Assembly: GCA_036946415.1 (NCBI GenBank) | Contig: JAQIJD010000004.1 | Coordinates: forward strand, 62,001-126,000 | Source: Sphingomonas_Q fennica_A | Lineage (GTDB): Bacteria; Pseudomonadota; Alphaproteobacteria; Sphingomonadales; Sphingomonadaceae | Direction: 5' to 3' | Length of the DNA: 64,000 nucleotides | Shown: in pieces, positions 10,630 to 19,445 of the stretch | Position numbering within the stretch: position 1 is the stretch's first letter | Layout: every line of letters begins with the position of its first letter | The notes under the pieces: generated by a model | The model's input: the letters and a program-made list of their open reading frames with translations, nothing else | Databases searched by the model: none | What the model was told of the DNA's origin: nothing | Made by a program: the position numbers and the translations under genes

Positions 10630-11295
10630 ATGCGCGTATTGATCGTCGAGGACGAACCCAATCTCGGCCGCCAGCTGCGCGCCACACTGGAGGGGGCAGG
10701 CTATGCCGTCGACCTCGCGACCGACGGCGAGGACGGCCATTTCCTGGGCGCGTCCGAGAATTACGATGCGGTCGTCCTCGATCTCGGCCTGCCGGAGGTG
10801 GACGGGCTGACCGTGCTCGATCGCTGGCGGCGCGACAGGCGCGAGATGCCGGTGCTGGTGCTGACGGCGCGCGACAGCTGGTCGGACAAGGTGGCCGGGC
10901 TGGATGCGGGCGCCGACGATTATCTCGCCAAGCCGTTCCAGACCGAGGAGCTGATCGCCCGGCTGCGCGCGCTGATCCGCCGCGCGGCGGGCAACGCCTC
11001 GTCCGAACTGACCGCAGGCGACATCCGCCTCGATACGCGTTCGGGCAAGGTGACGCGCGCGGGCGAGCCGGTGAAGCTGACCGCGCAGGAATATAAGCTC
11101 CTCTCCTACCTGCTCCACCACAAGGGCAAGGTCGTCAGCCGCACCGAGCTGATCGAACATATCTACGATCAGGATTTCGACCGCGACTCCAACACGATCG
11201 AGGTGTTCGTCACCCGCATCCGCAAGAAGCTGGGGCAGGACGTGATCACCACCATCCGCGGCCTGGGCTACAGCCTCGACGATCCCGATGCCTGA
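10630..11295 (+). CDS. OmpR-family response regulator
   Basis: A 221-residue DNA-binding response regulator. The receiver domain has the acidic pair Asp8/Glu9 region, phosphoacceptor Asp51 (VVLDLGLPEVDG), Thr79 and Lys101 (AKPF). The C-terminal winged helix includes KLTAQEYKLLSYLL and DSNTIEVFVTRIRKKLG. The ATG at 10630 follows the PepSY gene by 4 bases, and the 3' end overlaps the sensor kinase gene by 8 bases, so the three form one operon. Similarity is to the PhoP/PmrA/QseB group. The target genes are unknown. Confidence 0.93.
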   Translation: MRVLIVEDEPNLGRQLRATLEGAGYAVDLATDGEDGHFLGASENYDAVVLDLGLPEVDGLTVLDRWRRDRREMPVLVLTARDSWSDKVAGLDAGADDYLAKPFQTEELIARLRALIRRAAGNASSELTAGDIRLDTRSGKVTRAGEPVKLTAQEYKLLSYLLHHKGKVVSRTELIEHIYDQDFDRDSNTIEVFVTRIRKKLGQDVITTIRGLGYSLDDPDA

Positions 11296-12751
11296 CGACC
11301 GCCCGGCGCCGAGGACGCCGGGCCGCCGGCGGAGGGCCGCGCGCAACATCCTCCGCCTGTTCACCGGCCGCCCGCTCGACCTGCGCGAGGCGGACGCCGC
11401 CGGCGAACGCCCCGCCACCGCCGCCACCGGATCGCTCACCCGGCGGATGATCGGCATCGCCTCGCTGTGGATCCTGCTGCTGCTGCTGGGCGGCGGCCTC
11501 GCGCTCGATCGCGTGCTCAACACCGCCGTCACCCGCAATTTCGACAGCCAGCTGCAATATGTGCTGACGGCGATGATCACCTCGTCCGAAATCGGGCCGG
11601 ACGGGGAGGTGCGGCTCAACCGCCCGCTCGGCGACCAGCGCTTCCTCGAACCCTATTCGGGCCTCTACTGGCAGATCTCCGCGCCGGGGCACGAGGCTTT
11701 CCCTTCGCGCTCGCTGTGGGACCGGCGGCTGGCGACGCCGCGGATCGTCAAGGCCGGCGTCCGCTTCCGCGACAGCCGCGAATTCGGCGACGATCCGCTG
11801 CGCATCATCGAGCGCGAGGTGCGCCTGCCCGGCGTGGCGACGCCGTGGCGCTTCCAGGTGGCGCAGGTGCGATCGGGGCTGGACGAACAGATCGCCGTCC
11901 TGCGCCGCACGCTGATCCGCTCCTTCGCGCTGCTGGGCCTCGGCCTGATCGTGATGGCGGCCTTGCAGGCGAGCTTCGGCCTGTGGCCCTTGCGGCAGGT
12001 GCGGCGGGAGATCGCCGCCGTCCGCGCCGGCCGCGCCGCGCGCGTCGACGGCCGTCTGCCGATCGAGATCGCACCGATGGTGGACGAGCTGAACGACCTG
12101 CTCGCCCACAACGAGCGGCAGGCGGAGGAGGCGCGCCGCCATGCCGGCAACCTCGCCCATGCGCTCAAGACCCCGCTCACCGTCATCATGAACGAGGCGA
12201 CGGCGCGCTCGCCCGATCTGGCCGACACCGTGATCCGCGAGGCGACGACGATGCGCCGCCAGGTCGACCACCACCTCGCCCGCGCCCGCGCGGTCGGCCG
12301 CCGGGGTGCGGCCAAGAGCGTGGCGGAGGTGTGGCCGGCGCTGAAGGCGGTGGAACGCGCCGTCAGCCGGATGCACCGCCACGTCACCATCGATCTGGCC
12401 GGCGACAAGGACGCGCGCGCGCATGTCGAGCGGCAGGATCTGGACGAACTGCTCGGCAACCTCATCGAGAATGCCGCCAAATATGGCGGATCGCGCGTGT
12501 TCGTGACGGTGGAGCGCGAGGCGGGCTTCGTCGAGATACTGGTCGAGGACGACGGCCCCGGCATACCCGAGGCGGAGCGCGGATCGCTGTTCGAGCGCGG
12601 CAAGCGGCTGGATACCGGCAAGCCCGGCACCGGCCTCGGCCTCGCCATCGTCCGCGACGTGACCGAGATCTACGAGGGCACGGTGATGCTGGAGGAGAGC
12701 GAGGATCTGGGCGGGCTGCTCGTCCGGCTGCGGTTGCCGGCGGTCGCCTGA
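11288..12751 (+). CDS. Sensor histidine kinase
   Basis: A 487-residue inner-membrane kinase, the partner of the preceding regulator. The N terminus is basic, with a first membrane helix at about 55-74, a periplasmic sensor of about 135 residues and a second helix at about 211-232. The phosphoacceptor His291 lies in LAHALKTPLTVI, the PhoQ-like HALKTPL form. N-box (NLIENAAKYGG), G1 (DDGPGIP) and G2 (GTGLGLAIV) motifs of the ATP-binding domain are present. The signal is unknown; the PepSY protein encoded upstream is a plausible periplasmic partner. Confidence 0.93.
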   Translation: MPDDRPAPRTPGRRRRAARNILRLFTGRPLDLREADAAGERPATAATGSLTRRMIGIASLWILLLLLGGGLALDRVLNTAVTRNFDSQLQYVLTAMITSSEIGPDGEVRLNRPLGDQRFLEPYSGLYWQISAPGHEAFPSRSLWDRRLATPRIVKAGVRFRDSREFGDDPLRIIEREVRLPGVATPWRFQVAQVRSGLDEQIAVLRRTLIRSFALLGLGLIVMAALQASFGLWPLRQVRREIAAVRAGRAARVDGRLPIEIAPMVDELNDLLAHNERQAEEARRHAGNLAHALKTPLTVIMNEATARSPDLADTVIREATTMRRQVDHHLARARAVGRRGAAKSVAEVWPALKAVERAVSRMHRHVTIDLAGDKDARAHVERQDLDELLGNLIENAAKYGGSRVFVTVEREAGFVEILVEDDGPGIPEAERGSLFERGKRLDTGKPGTGLGLAIVRDVTEIYEGTVMLEESEDLGGLLVRLRLPAVA

Positions 12752-12785
12752 TCCGATCCGCCGCCGCTTAAGTATTTGGTGACGC

Positions 12786-12807
12786 TGCCCGGCCTATGCC
12801 GGGGGCA
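12786..12807 (+). promoter_or_regulatory. Hairpin over the ribosome-binding site of the VWA pseudopilin gene
   Basis: TGCCCGGC and GCCGGGGGCA pair around a CTAT loop, with two extra G bases on the right arm. The right arm contains the only G-rich ribosome-binding candidate (12801-12805) and the first base of the start codon at 12807. It could block translation initiation or end kinase-gene transcription. No T tract is present. Confidence 0.4.
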
Positions 12808-14315
12808 TGACCGCGAACCGATTCTCCTGGGGCCAGCTGGCCACCGTTGCCCGTCGCCTGATGCGTGACCGGCGCGGCAATGTGCTGATCCTGACGGCGG
12901 CGCTGATGATCCCGCTGATCGCGCTCGTTGGATCGGGCGTGGACGTGGCGCGCGTCAGCCTCGCCCGATCGCGGATGCAGGTGGCGTGCGACGCCGCCTC
13001 CCTTGCCGGGCGCTGGGCGCTGAGCGCCGGCCGCAACGGCGACGTGGTGGGAACCGAGGCACGCAAATATTTCAACTTCAATTTCCCTCAGGGCACCTAC
13101 GGCACCGCCGCCTTCAACCCCAGCGTTGAGGTCTCGGGCAGTTCGTCGCGGATCGTGAACGTCAGCGCCGAGACCAGCATGCCGATGTCGATCATGGGGA
13201 TTTTCGGCGCGAAGGCGGTGACGGTCCGAACCGCTTGCAGCGCGCGCCAGGATTTCGTGAACACCGACATCGTCCTGGTGCTCGATACCACCGGCTCGAT
13301 GGGCAATCGCGCCAGCTCCTCCGATTCGCGTTCCAAGATCGACGCGATGAAGGACGCCGTCATCGCACTATATGACCAACTGGCGCCGATCCAAACCCAG
13401 CTGGAAGCGGCCGGCATGCGACTACGTTATGCAGTCGTTCCCTATTCCGCCAACGTGAACATCGGCAAAGAGATGTTCAAGATCAGTCCCGACTATTTCC
13501 GCAATCCGATGCCGTGGTTTACCTGCACCAATGTAAACAACACAAACAATTGCGAGACACGAACGCTTGGGTGGGACAAGGCAACGATCGACGGCGCCGA
13601 TGATGATTGGCCAGGTTGTGTGGAGGAGCCGTCGACGGTCGCCTTTCCCAGCAGCCAAGCGTCAATCCCGACAAACGCCTACGACCTGCAAATCGACAAT
13701 CGCCCGACATCCACGTCGCCTCAGACGATGAAATGGGGCTTCTGGGTGCCGCAAAACATCGACTATGGGTGGGTGAAGGCCGGCAAGAACGCGGCCGGCC
13801 ACTGCCCTACCGCCGCCGTACGGCTCAAAAGTTGGAGCCGAGGCGAGTTGCAGAGCTATGTCGCTGGGCTGAGCGCTTCCGGCCAGACCTATCACGACAT
13901 CGGCATGCTCTGGGGTGGGCGCTTAATATCGAACGCCGGCATCTTCGGCGATAGTCCGGATACTTATTCGGGCATGCCGGTGAATAAGTTCGTCATTTTT
14001 ATGACGGACGGCCAGTTGGAACCCAGCTCGACCACGTATAGCGCGTATGGCTTGGAGAATTGGGACAAGCGGATCACCGGGGGCGATACCGCGTCGCTGA
14101 CGGCGAGACATCGACAACGGTTCAACCTACTGTGCAGCGCCGTCAAGCAACGCGCGTCTATCTGGGTAGTGGCGTTCGCGACCGGTCTCGATACCAGCCT
14201 GACGAATTGCGCCACCAATCCCGGCCAGGCGTCCGTCTCTGCTAATTCGACGCAACTCATCCAGAAGTTCGCCGAAATCGGCAAGAATATCGGCGCGTTG
14301 AGGCTTTCGGAATGA
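12807..14315 (+). CDS. TadG-like pilus-assembly protein with von Willebrand A domain
   Basis: A 502-residue protein with an N-terminal Tad-type pseudopilin segment (RRGNVLILTAALMIPLIAL, residues 22-40) that anchors it in the membrane. A VWA domain follows, with a MIDAS motif at Asp160-Thr-Thr-Gly-Ser164 and later MTDGQ. Such proteins are exported minor components of Tad/Flp systems or surface adhesins. From about base 13,400 to 14,290 codons use many more A/T third positions than the N-terminal part and the neighbours, as if the distal VWA region had a different origin. The gene overlaps the next by 4 bases. No other Tad machinery gene is in the window. Confidence 0.82.
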   Translation: MTANRFSWGQLATVARRLMRDRRGNVLILTAALMIPLIALVGSGVDVARVSLARSRMQVACDAASLAGRWALSAGRNGDVVGTEARKYFNFNFPQGTYGTAAFNPSVEVSGSSSRIVNVSAETSMPMSIMGIFGAKAVTVRTACSARQDFVNTDIVLVLDTTGSMGNRASSSDSRSKIDAMKDAVIALYDQLAPIQTQLEAAGMRLRYAVVPYSANVNIGKEMFKISPDYFRNPMPWFTCTNVNNTNNCETRTLGWDKATIDGADDDWPGCVEEPSTVAFPSSQASIPTNAYDLQIDNRPTSTSPQTMKWGFWVPQNIDYGWVKAGKNAAGHCPTAAVRLKSWSRGELQSYVAGLSASGQTYHDIGMLWGGRLISNAGIFGDSPDTYSGMPVNKFVIFMTDGQLEPSSTTYSAYGLENWDKRITGGDTASLTARHRQRFNLLCSAVKQRASIWVVAFATGLDTSLTNCATNPGQASVSANSTQLIQKFAEIGKNIGALRLSE

Positions 14316-14884
14316 CGCGGCGTCTGCTCCGCGACACGCGCGGCGTTTCGGCCGTCGAATTCGCGATCATCGCGATGCCGATGCTGATCGCCTTCCTGGG
14401 CGTGATCGATCTCGGCATGCGGCAATATATGTCGTCGTTGCTGCAGGATTCGATGGATCAGGCGGCGCGGCAGGTGACGGTGGGCGGCGTCACGCCCGCC
14501 GCCATCACCACCTTCGTCAACGATCGCATGCGCATGGTGCTGCCGGGATCGAACACCGTGGTGACGCCGCAGAGCTATTCCAACTTCAGCAAGGTGGGCA
14601 AGCCAGAGCCGATCACCACCGATACCGCGCCGATCGGCAGCTACAATACGGGGGACTGCTTCACCGATCTCAACCGCAACGGCCGCTGGGATGCGAACGG
14701 CGGCGCCGGCGGCCACGGCACCGGCGACGACGTCGTCTACTACACCGCGGTCGCCCGCTATCCGGCCATCATGCCGATGCGCGCGCTGCTCGGCTGGAGC
14801 GACACCACCGAGGTGAGCGCCACGATGATGATGCGCAACCAGCCCTATGCCGCGCAGGCTCAGCCGGTCACGGTGTGCACGTGA
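14312..14884 (+). CDS. TadE-like pseudopilin family protein
   Basis: A 190-residue protein starting with a short basic leader and a TadE hydrophobic segment (GVSAVEFAIIAMPMLIAFLG), including the Glu conserved in TadE/TadG prepilin-like N termini. The remainder is a periplasmic globular part with a Cys near the C terminus. The ATG overlaps the stop of the VWA gene (ATGA) and the stop overlaps the next start, so the three are translationally coupled. It is probably a minor, exported Tad component. Confidence 0.82.
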   Translation: MTRRLLRDTRGVSAVEFAIIAMPMLIAFLGVIDLGMRQYMSSLLQDSMDQAARQVTVGGVTPAAITTFVNDRMRMVLPGSNTVVTPQSYSNFSKVGKPEPITTDTAPIGSYNTGDCFTDLNRNGRWDANGGAGGHGTGDDVVYYTAVARYPAIMPMRALLGWSDTTEVSATMMMRNQPYAAQAQPVTVCT

Positions 14885-15639
14885 TGCGCCGGCTGGCCCG
14901 CCGCCTCGCCGCGTCGTCCGCCGGCGTCGCGCTCACCGAATTCGCGCTGTCGCTGCCGCTGGTGCTGCTGGCGGGGCTGGGCGGCATGGAGGTCTCCAAC
15001 TACGTCCTCGCCAATCTCCGCATCGCCCAGATCGCGCAGACCGTGGCCGACAATGCCGGCCGCTACCGGCAGGCGCTGGACGAGGGCGACGTGAACGAGA
15101 TCATGGTCGGCGCCAAGCTGATGGGGCAGAAGATCGGCCTCGCCGCCAACGGCCGCATCATCCTGACCGATCTCGAACAGCGCACCAATACCGATGGCGC
15201 CGGCGGCAAGGGCGCGACCAGCGCCGCCAACCCCAGCGGGTTCCGGCAGTGGATCCGCTGGCAGCGCTGCGCGGGCGCGCTCAACCGCGCGTCGAGCTTC
15301 GGGGTCCCGCGCAACGCGGCGGGCGGCGCCGTGACCGACATCGGCGCCGCCCCGCTGCCCGATCACGGCGCGGCGCAGGAGGGCTCGACGATCGACGGCA
15401 TGGGGCCGGCGGGCAAGCAGATCGCGGCGGCCGGCGGCACGGCGGTGATGGTGGTCGAGATCGTCTACGTCTATCAGCCGATCGTGCCGCTCTATTCGTT
15501 CGGCGCGTCCGAGATGCGCGCGGTGGAGGCCTTCGCCATCCGCCAGCGCAGCGACTTCTCCGTCTACAATGCCAATAACCGGACCGGTTCGGCGCGATCG
15601 GATTGCCGACTGTTCAGTGAGGCGGTGCCGACCGGCTGA
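14884..15639 (+). CDS. TadE/TadG-like pseudopilin family protein
   Basis: A 251-residue protein with a basic leader and a hydrophobic N-terminal helix (GVALTEFALSLPLVLLAGLG), again with the conserved Glu. The ATG at 14884 overlaps the TGA of the preceding gene (TGATG), which is why it is preferred over the upstream GTG at 14875. The exported part contains a Cys (WQRCAG) and a hydrophobic stretch (VMVVEIVYVYQPIVPL) typical of TadE-like proteins. It is the last gene of the three-gene pseudopilin unit. Confidence 0.8.
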   Translation: MRRLARRLAASSAGVALTEFALSLPLVLLAGLGGMEVSNYVLANLRIAQIAQTVADNAGRYRQALDEGDVNEIMVGAKLMGQKIGLAANGRIILTDLEQRTNTDGAGGKGATSAANPSGFRQWIRWQRCAGALNRASSFGVPRNAAGGAVTDIGAAPLPDHGAAQEGSTIDGMGPAGKQIAAAGGTAVMVVEIVYVYQPIVPLYSFGASEMRAVEAFAIRQRSDFSVYNANNRTGSARSDCRLFSEAVPTG

Positions 15640-15716
15640 GGCCCATTTTTCGATCGCGGTGGATATCGATCCCCGTCCGGACGGTTCCTGATCCCGATCA
15701 GTCGCAAGGAGCCGCC

Positions 15717-16987
<1,271 letters not shown>

Positions 16988-16991
<4 letters not shown>

Positions 16992-17854
16992 GGCGGGCGG
17001 CCGGCCTCTGCGCCCTGCTGGCGGCCGGCGGGGCGCAGGCGGCGGTGCCGCTGCCGTTCGCCGATACCGAGGATGCGACCCTCTCGACCGTCGAGGGGGG
17101 CGACCGCGGCTTCGTGCCGATCCTAACGCTCGACCTGCGCAACGGCGATTTCGCGCGCGGCGCCTATGACGACGACGGCGCCGGCCTGGCCCGCCTGCCC
17201 GTCCATGTCGCGATCGGCGCGGCGGCGATCGTGTCGCGCCGCGCGGACGGATCGCCGTCGCTCGCGCTGATCGGCCAGAGCAGCAACGGCTTCCACGCCC
17301 CGGCGGGGCAGGAGCGCAACGCCCCGCGCACCTGGTACGAGAGCAACACGATCGCCGGCCTGGCGTGGCAGCCGGCGAACGGCCTGACCGCCGCCGCGCT
17401 CTACGCGATCAAGACCAGCCCCAACGGCATCGCCCCGACCAGCCACGAGGCGAGCCTCTCGATCCTCTATGCCGCCGACGACGGCATCGGCCGGCTGAAG
17501 CCGCGCTTCGCCGTCACCCGCCGCACGCGCGGCGACGGTGGCGTCTACACGATCGCCGGCCTCTCGCCCGAATGGACGCTGGCGCAAGGGGAGGACGCCG
17601 CCACGATCGCGCTGCCGATCGCCGTAGGCATCGGCTGGGGCGGCTTCTATGCGGCGGGCAGCGGCGACCGCGCCTATGGCAGCGCCGGTCTCTCCCTCGC
17701 CAGACCGATACGCGTTGCAGGCGCGCGGGCGACGATCCAGGCCGAGATCCTGGCGCTCGTCCGCGATGCCCGGCTCGCGCGGCTGGACGCGCCCGAGGGC
17801 CGCACCGATCGGGTGGTGCCGCTGGCGACGCTGTCGTTCAGGATGGTGTTGTGA
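16988..17854 (+). CDS. Exported protein of unknown function
   Basis: A GTG start overlapping the previous stop (GTGA) gives 288 residues beginning with a short signal peptide (MRRAAGLCALLAAGGAQA). The mature part is rich in alternating hydrophobic and Gly/Ala segments such as GLAWQPANGLTAAALYAI and IGWGGFYAAGSGDRAYG, ending in LSFRMVL. The terminal aromatic-containing beta strand is compatible with an outer-membrane barrel or a periplasmic beta protein. I do not recognise the family. Translational coupling on both sides links it to the propeller dehydrogenase and the cation transporter. Confidence 0.65.
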
Positions 17855-18783
17855 GCGGGCCGACCGAACAGGCGATGCTGCGCCGGTCGATCGCCGCGAC
17901 GATCGTGCTGGCGGCGACGGGGGCTGGCATCGGCCTCGCCGCCGGCTCCTCGGCGATCCTGTTCGATGGCGTCTATGGCCTGATCGATGCGGCGATGACC
18001 GCGCTGGCACTGCTCGTCGCGCGGCTGATCGCCGCCTCCAACGCCGCCGATGCGGTCGGGCGGCAGCTCAGCCGGCGCTTCACCTTCGGCTTCTGGCATC
18101 TCGAACCGATCGTGCTGGGGCTGAACGGCATGCTGCTGTCCGCCGCGGCGATTTATGCCGGTCTGGATGCGGTGCGCGCGATCCTGGCGGGCGGGCTAAC
18201 GCTCGCGCTCGATCTGGCCATGGCCTATGCCGGCCTCGCCACCGCGATCGACCTCGCCATGGCGATCTGGACGACACGGGCCAACCGCACGATCCGATCC
18301 GATCTCGTCGCGCTCGATGCGCGGGCGTGGGCCATGTCGGCCGCGCTCAGCGGGGCGCTGTTCGTCGCCTTCGTCATCGGCGCGGGCCTTCCCGGCACGC
18401 GCCATGCGTGGCTGCTGCCCTATGTCGATCCCGGCGCGCTGCTGCTGATCTGCCTCGTCGTCGCGCCGGTGCCGTTCGGCACGATCCGCCGCGCGCTGTC
18501 CCAGATCCTGCTGGTGACGCCGCAGGATCTGCGGGACGAGGTCGATCGCATCGCCGCCGCGGTGGTGGCGGAGGAGGGGTTCGTCGCGCACCACGCCTTC
18601 GTCGCCCGCGTCGGCCGCGGCATCCAGATCGAGCTGAACTTCATCGTGCCGCGCGGCCGCCCGCCGCAGCCGCTGGAGGCGTGGGACGCCCTGCGCGACC
18701 GGATCGGCACCGCCTTCGGCCGCGACGGCCCGGACCTGTGGCTGACGATCGTCTTCACGACAGACCCCGAATGGGCATGGTAG
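17851..18783 (+). CDS. Cation-efflux (CDF)-like membrane protein
   Basis: A 310-residue protein from a GTG at 17851 that overlaps the previous stop. Five to six hydrophobic helices are visible (for example TIVLAATGAGIGLAAGSSAI and ALFVAFVIGAGL). After them comes a cytoplasmic C-terminal domain like the CDF dimerisation domain (DEVDRIAAAVVAEEGF to LTIVFTTDPEW). The pattern fits the predicted Co/Zn/Cd cation transporter group. The second helix has FDGVYGLID where CDF proteins carry metal-binding acidic residues. The fifth-helix HxxxD/DxxxD motif is not clearly conserved (DARAWAMS), so transport specificity is uncertain. Confidence 0.75.
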   Translation: MSGPTEQAMLRRSIAATIVLAATGAGIGLAAGSSAILFDGVYGLIDAAMTALALLVARLIAASNAADAVGRQLSRRFTFGFWHLEPIVLGLNGMLLSAAAIYAGLDAVRAILAGGLTLALDLAMAYAGLATAIDLAMAIWTTRANRTIRSDLVALDARAWAMSAALSGALFVAFVIGAGLPGTRHAWLLPYVDPGALLLICLVVAPVPFGTIRRALSQILLVTPQDLRDEVDRIAAAVVAEEGFVAHHAFVARVGRGIQIELNFIVPRGRPPQPLEAWDALRDRIGTAFGRDGPDLWLTIVFTTDPEWAW

Positions 18784-18791
18784 GAAGGGCG

Positions 18792-19214
18792 ATGGCCTTC
18801 GTCAGCATCACCCGCCTGCGCATCCGCTCCATCCGCTTCCTGCCGGCGTTCCTCGTCCACGTCCTGCTGACGCTCCGCCAGACGCGCGCGGCGAAAGGCT
18901 TTCTGGGCGGATCGCTGCTCGCCGACCGCCACCGCGCCTATTGGACGATGACGCTCTGGACCGATGCCGAAGCGATGCGCGCCTATATGACGGGCGGCGC
19001 CCACCGGCGGGCGATGCCCAGGCTGTTCGGCTGGTGCGACGAGGCGAGCGTGGCCCATTGGGAGGCCGATACCCTTCCCGACTGGCCGGAGGCGGACCGC
19101 CGGATGCGCGACGAGGGCCGCCCCTCCCGCGTCCGCCACCCGACGCCGGACCATGCGGCGCTGGCCTATGCCGCGCCCCACGTCGCACGACCGGTCCCGA
19201 TCCGGCCGCGCTAA
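18792..19214 (+). CDS. Small monooxygenase-like ferredoxin-fold protein
   Basis: A 140-residue protein resembling the spheroidene-monooxygenase or antibiotic-biosynthesis-monooxygenase-like (dimeric alpha/beta barrel) families. The recognisable part is RAAKGFLGGSLLADRHRAYWTMTLWTDAEAMRAY, the usual strand-helix pattern in which a small protein is compared with its own substrate range. The C terminus is Arg/Pro rich. It starts 8 bases after the cation-efflux gene with a GGAAGGG Shine-Dalgarno. Function is not assignable beyond fold. Confidence 0.6.
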   Translation: MAFVSITRLRIRSIRFLPAFLVHVLLTLRQTRAAKGFLGGSLLADRHRAYWTMTLWTDAEAMRAYMTGGAHRRAMPRLFGWCDEASVAHWEADTLPDWPEADRRMRDEGRPSRVRHPTPDHAALAYAAPHVARPVPIRPR

Positions 19215-19226
19215 GGGGGCGGAACC

Positions 19227-19394
19227 TCACCCCCGCCGGGCGGCGCGCACCAGAACCGCGGTCGACAGCAGGATCGCCGCGACCATCCCGCCGATCGCCA
19301 GCAAGCCACCCGCCGTCACGCCGACCTCCGCCGTCGCCCGCCCGCGGCGGCCGAGACGGAGGGCGATGCGGGCGTGCTGGGTAGCGGGAGTCAT
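19227..19394 (-). CDS. Small single-helix membrane protein, hypothetical
   Basis: A 55-residue open frame on the minus strand starts with MTPATQHARIALRLGRR and continues into a hydrophobic segment (GGLLAIGGMVAAILLSTAV) flanked by arginines, as in a one-helix inner-membrane protein. It fills the gap between a plus-strand gene and mutL, and it lies in the same direction as mutL, 51 bases downstream of the mutL stop. No strong ribosome-binding site is seen. Homologs in related genomes would be needed for confidence. Confidence 0.4.
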   Translation of the reverse strand: MTPATQHARIALRLGRRGRATAEVGVTAGGLLAIGGMVAAILLSTAVLVRAARRG

Positions 19395-19445
19395 GCCGCC
19401 ATCAACGCCGCGCAGCGGACCGGGTTCGATCGGCGGACCGCGCCC

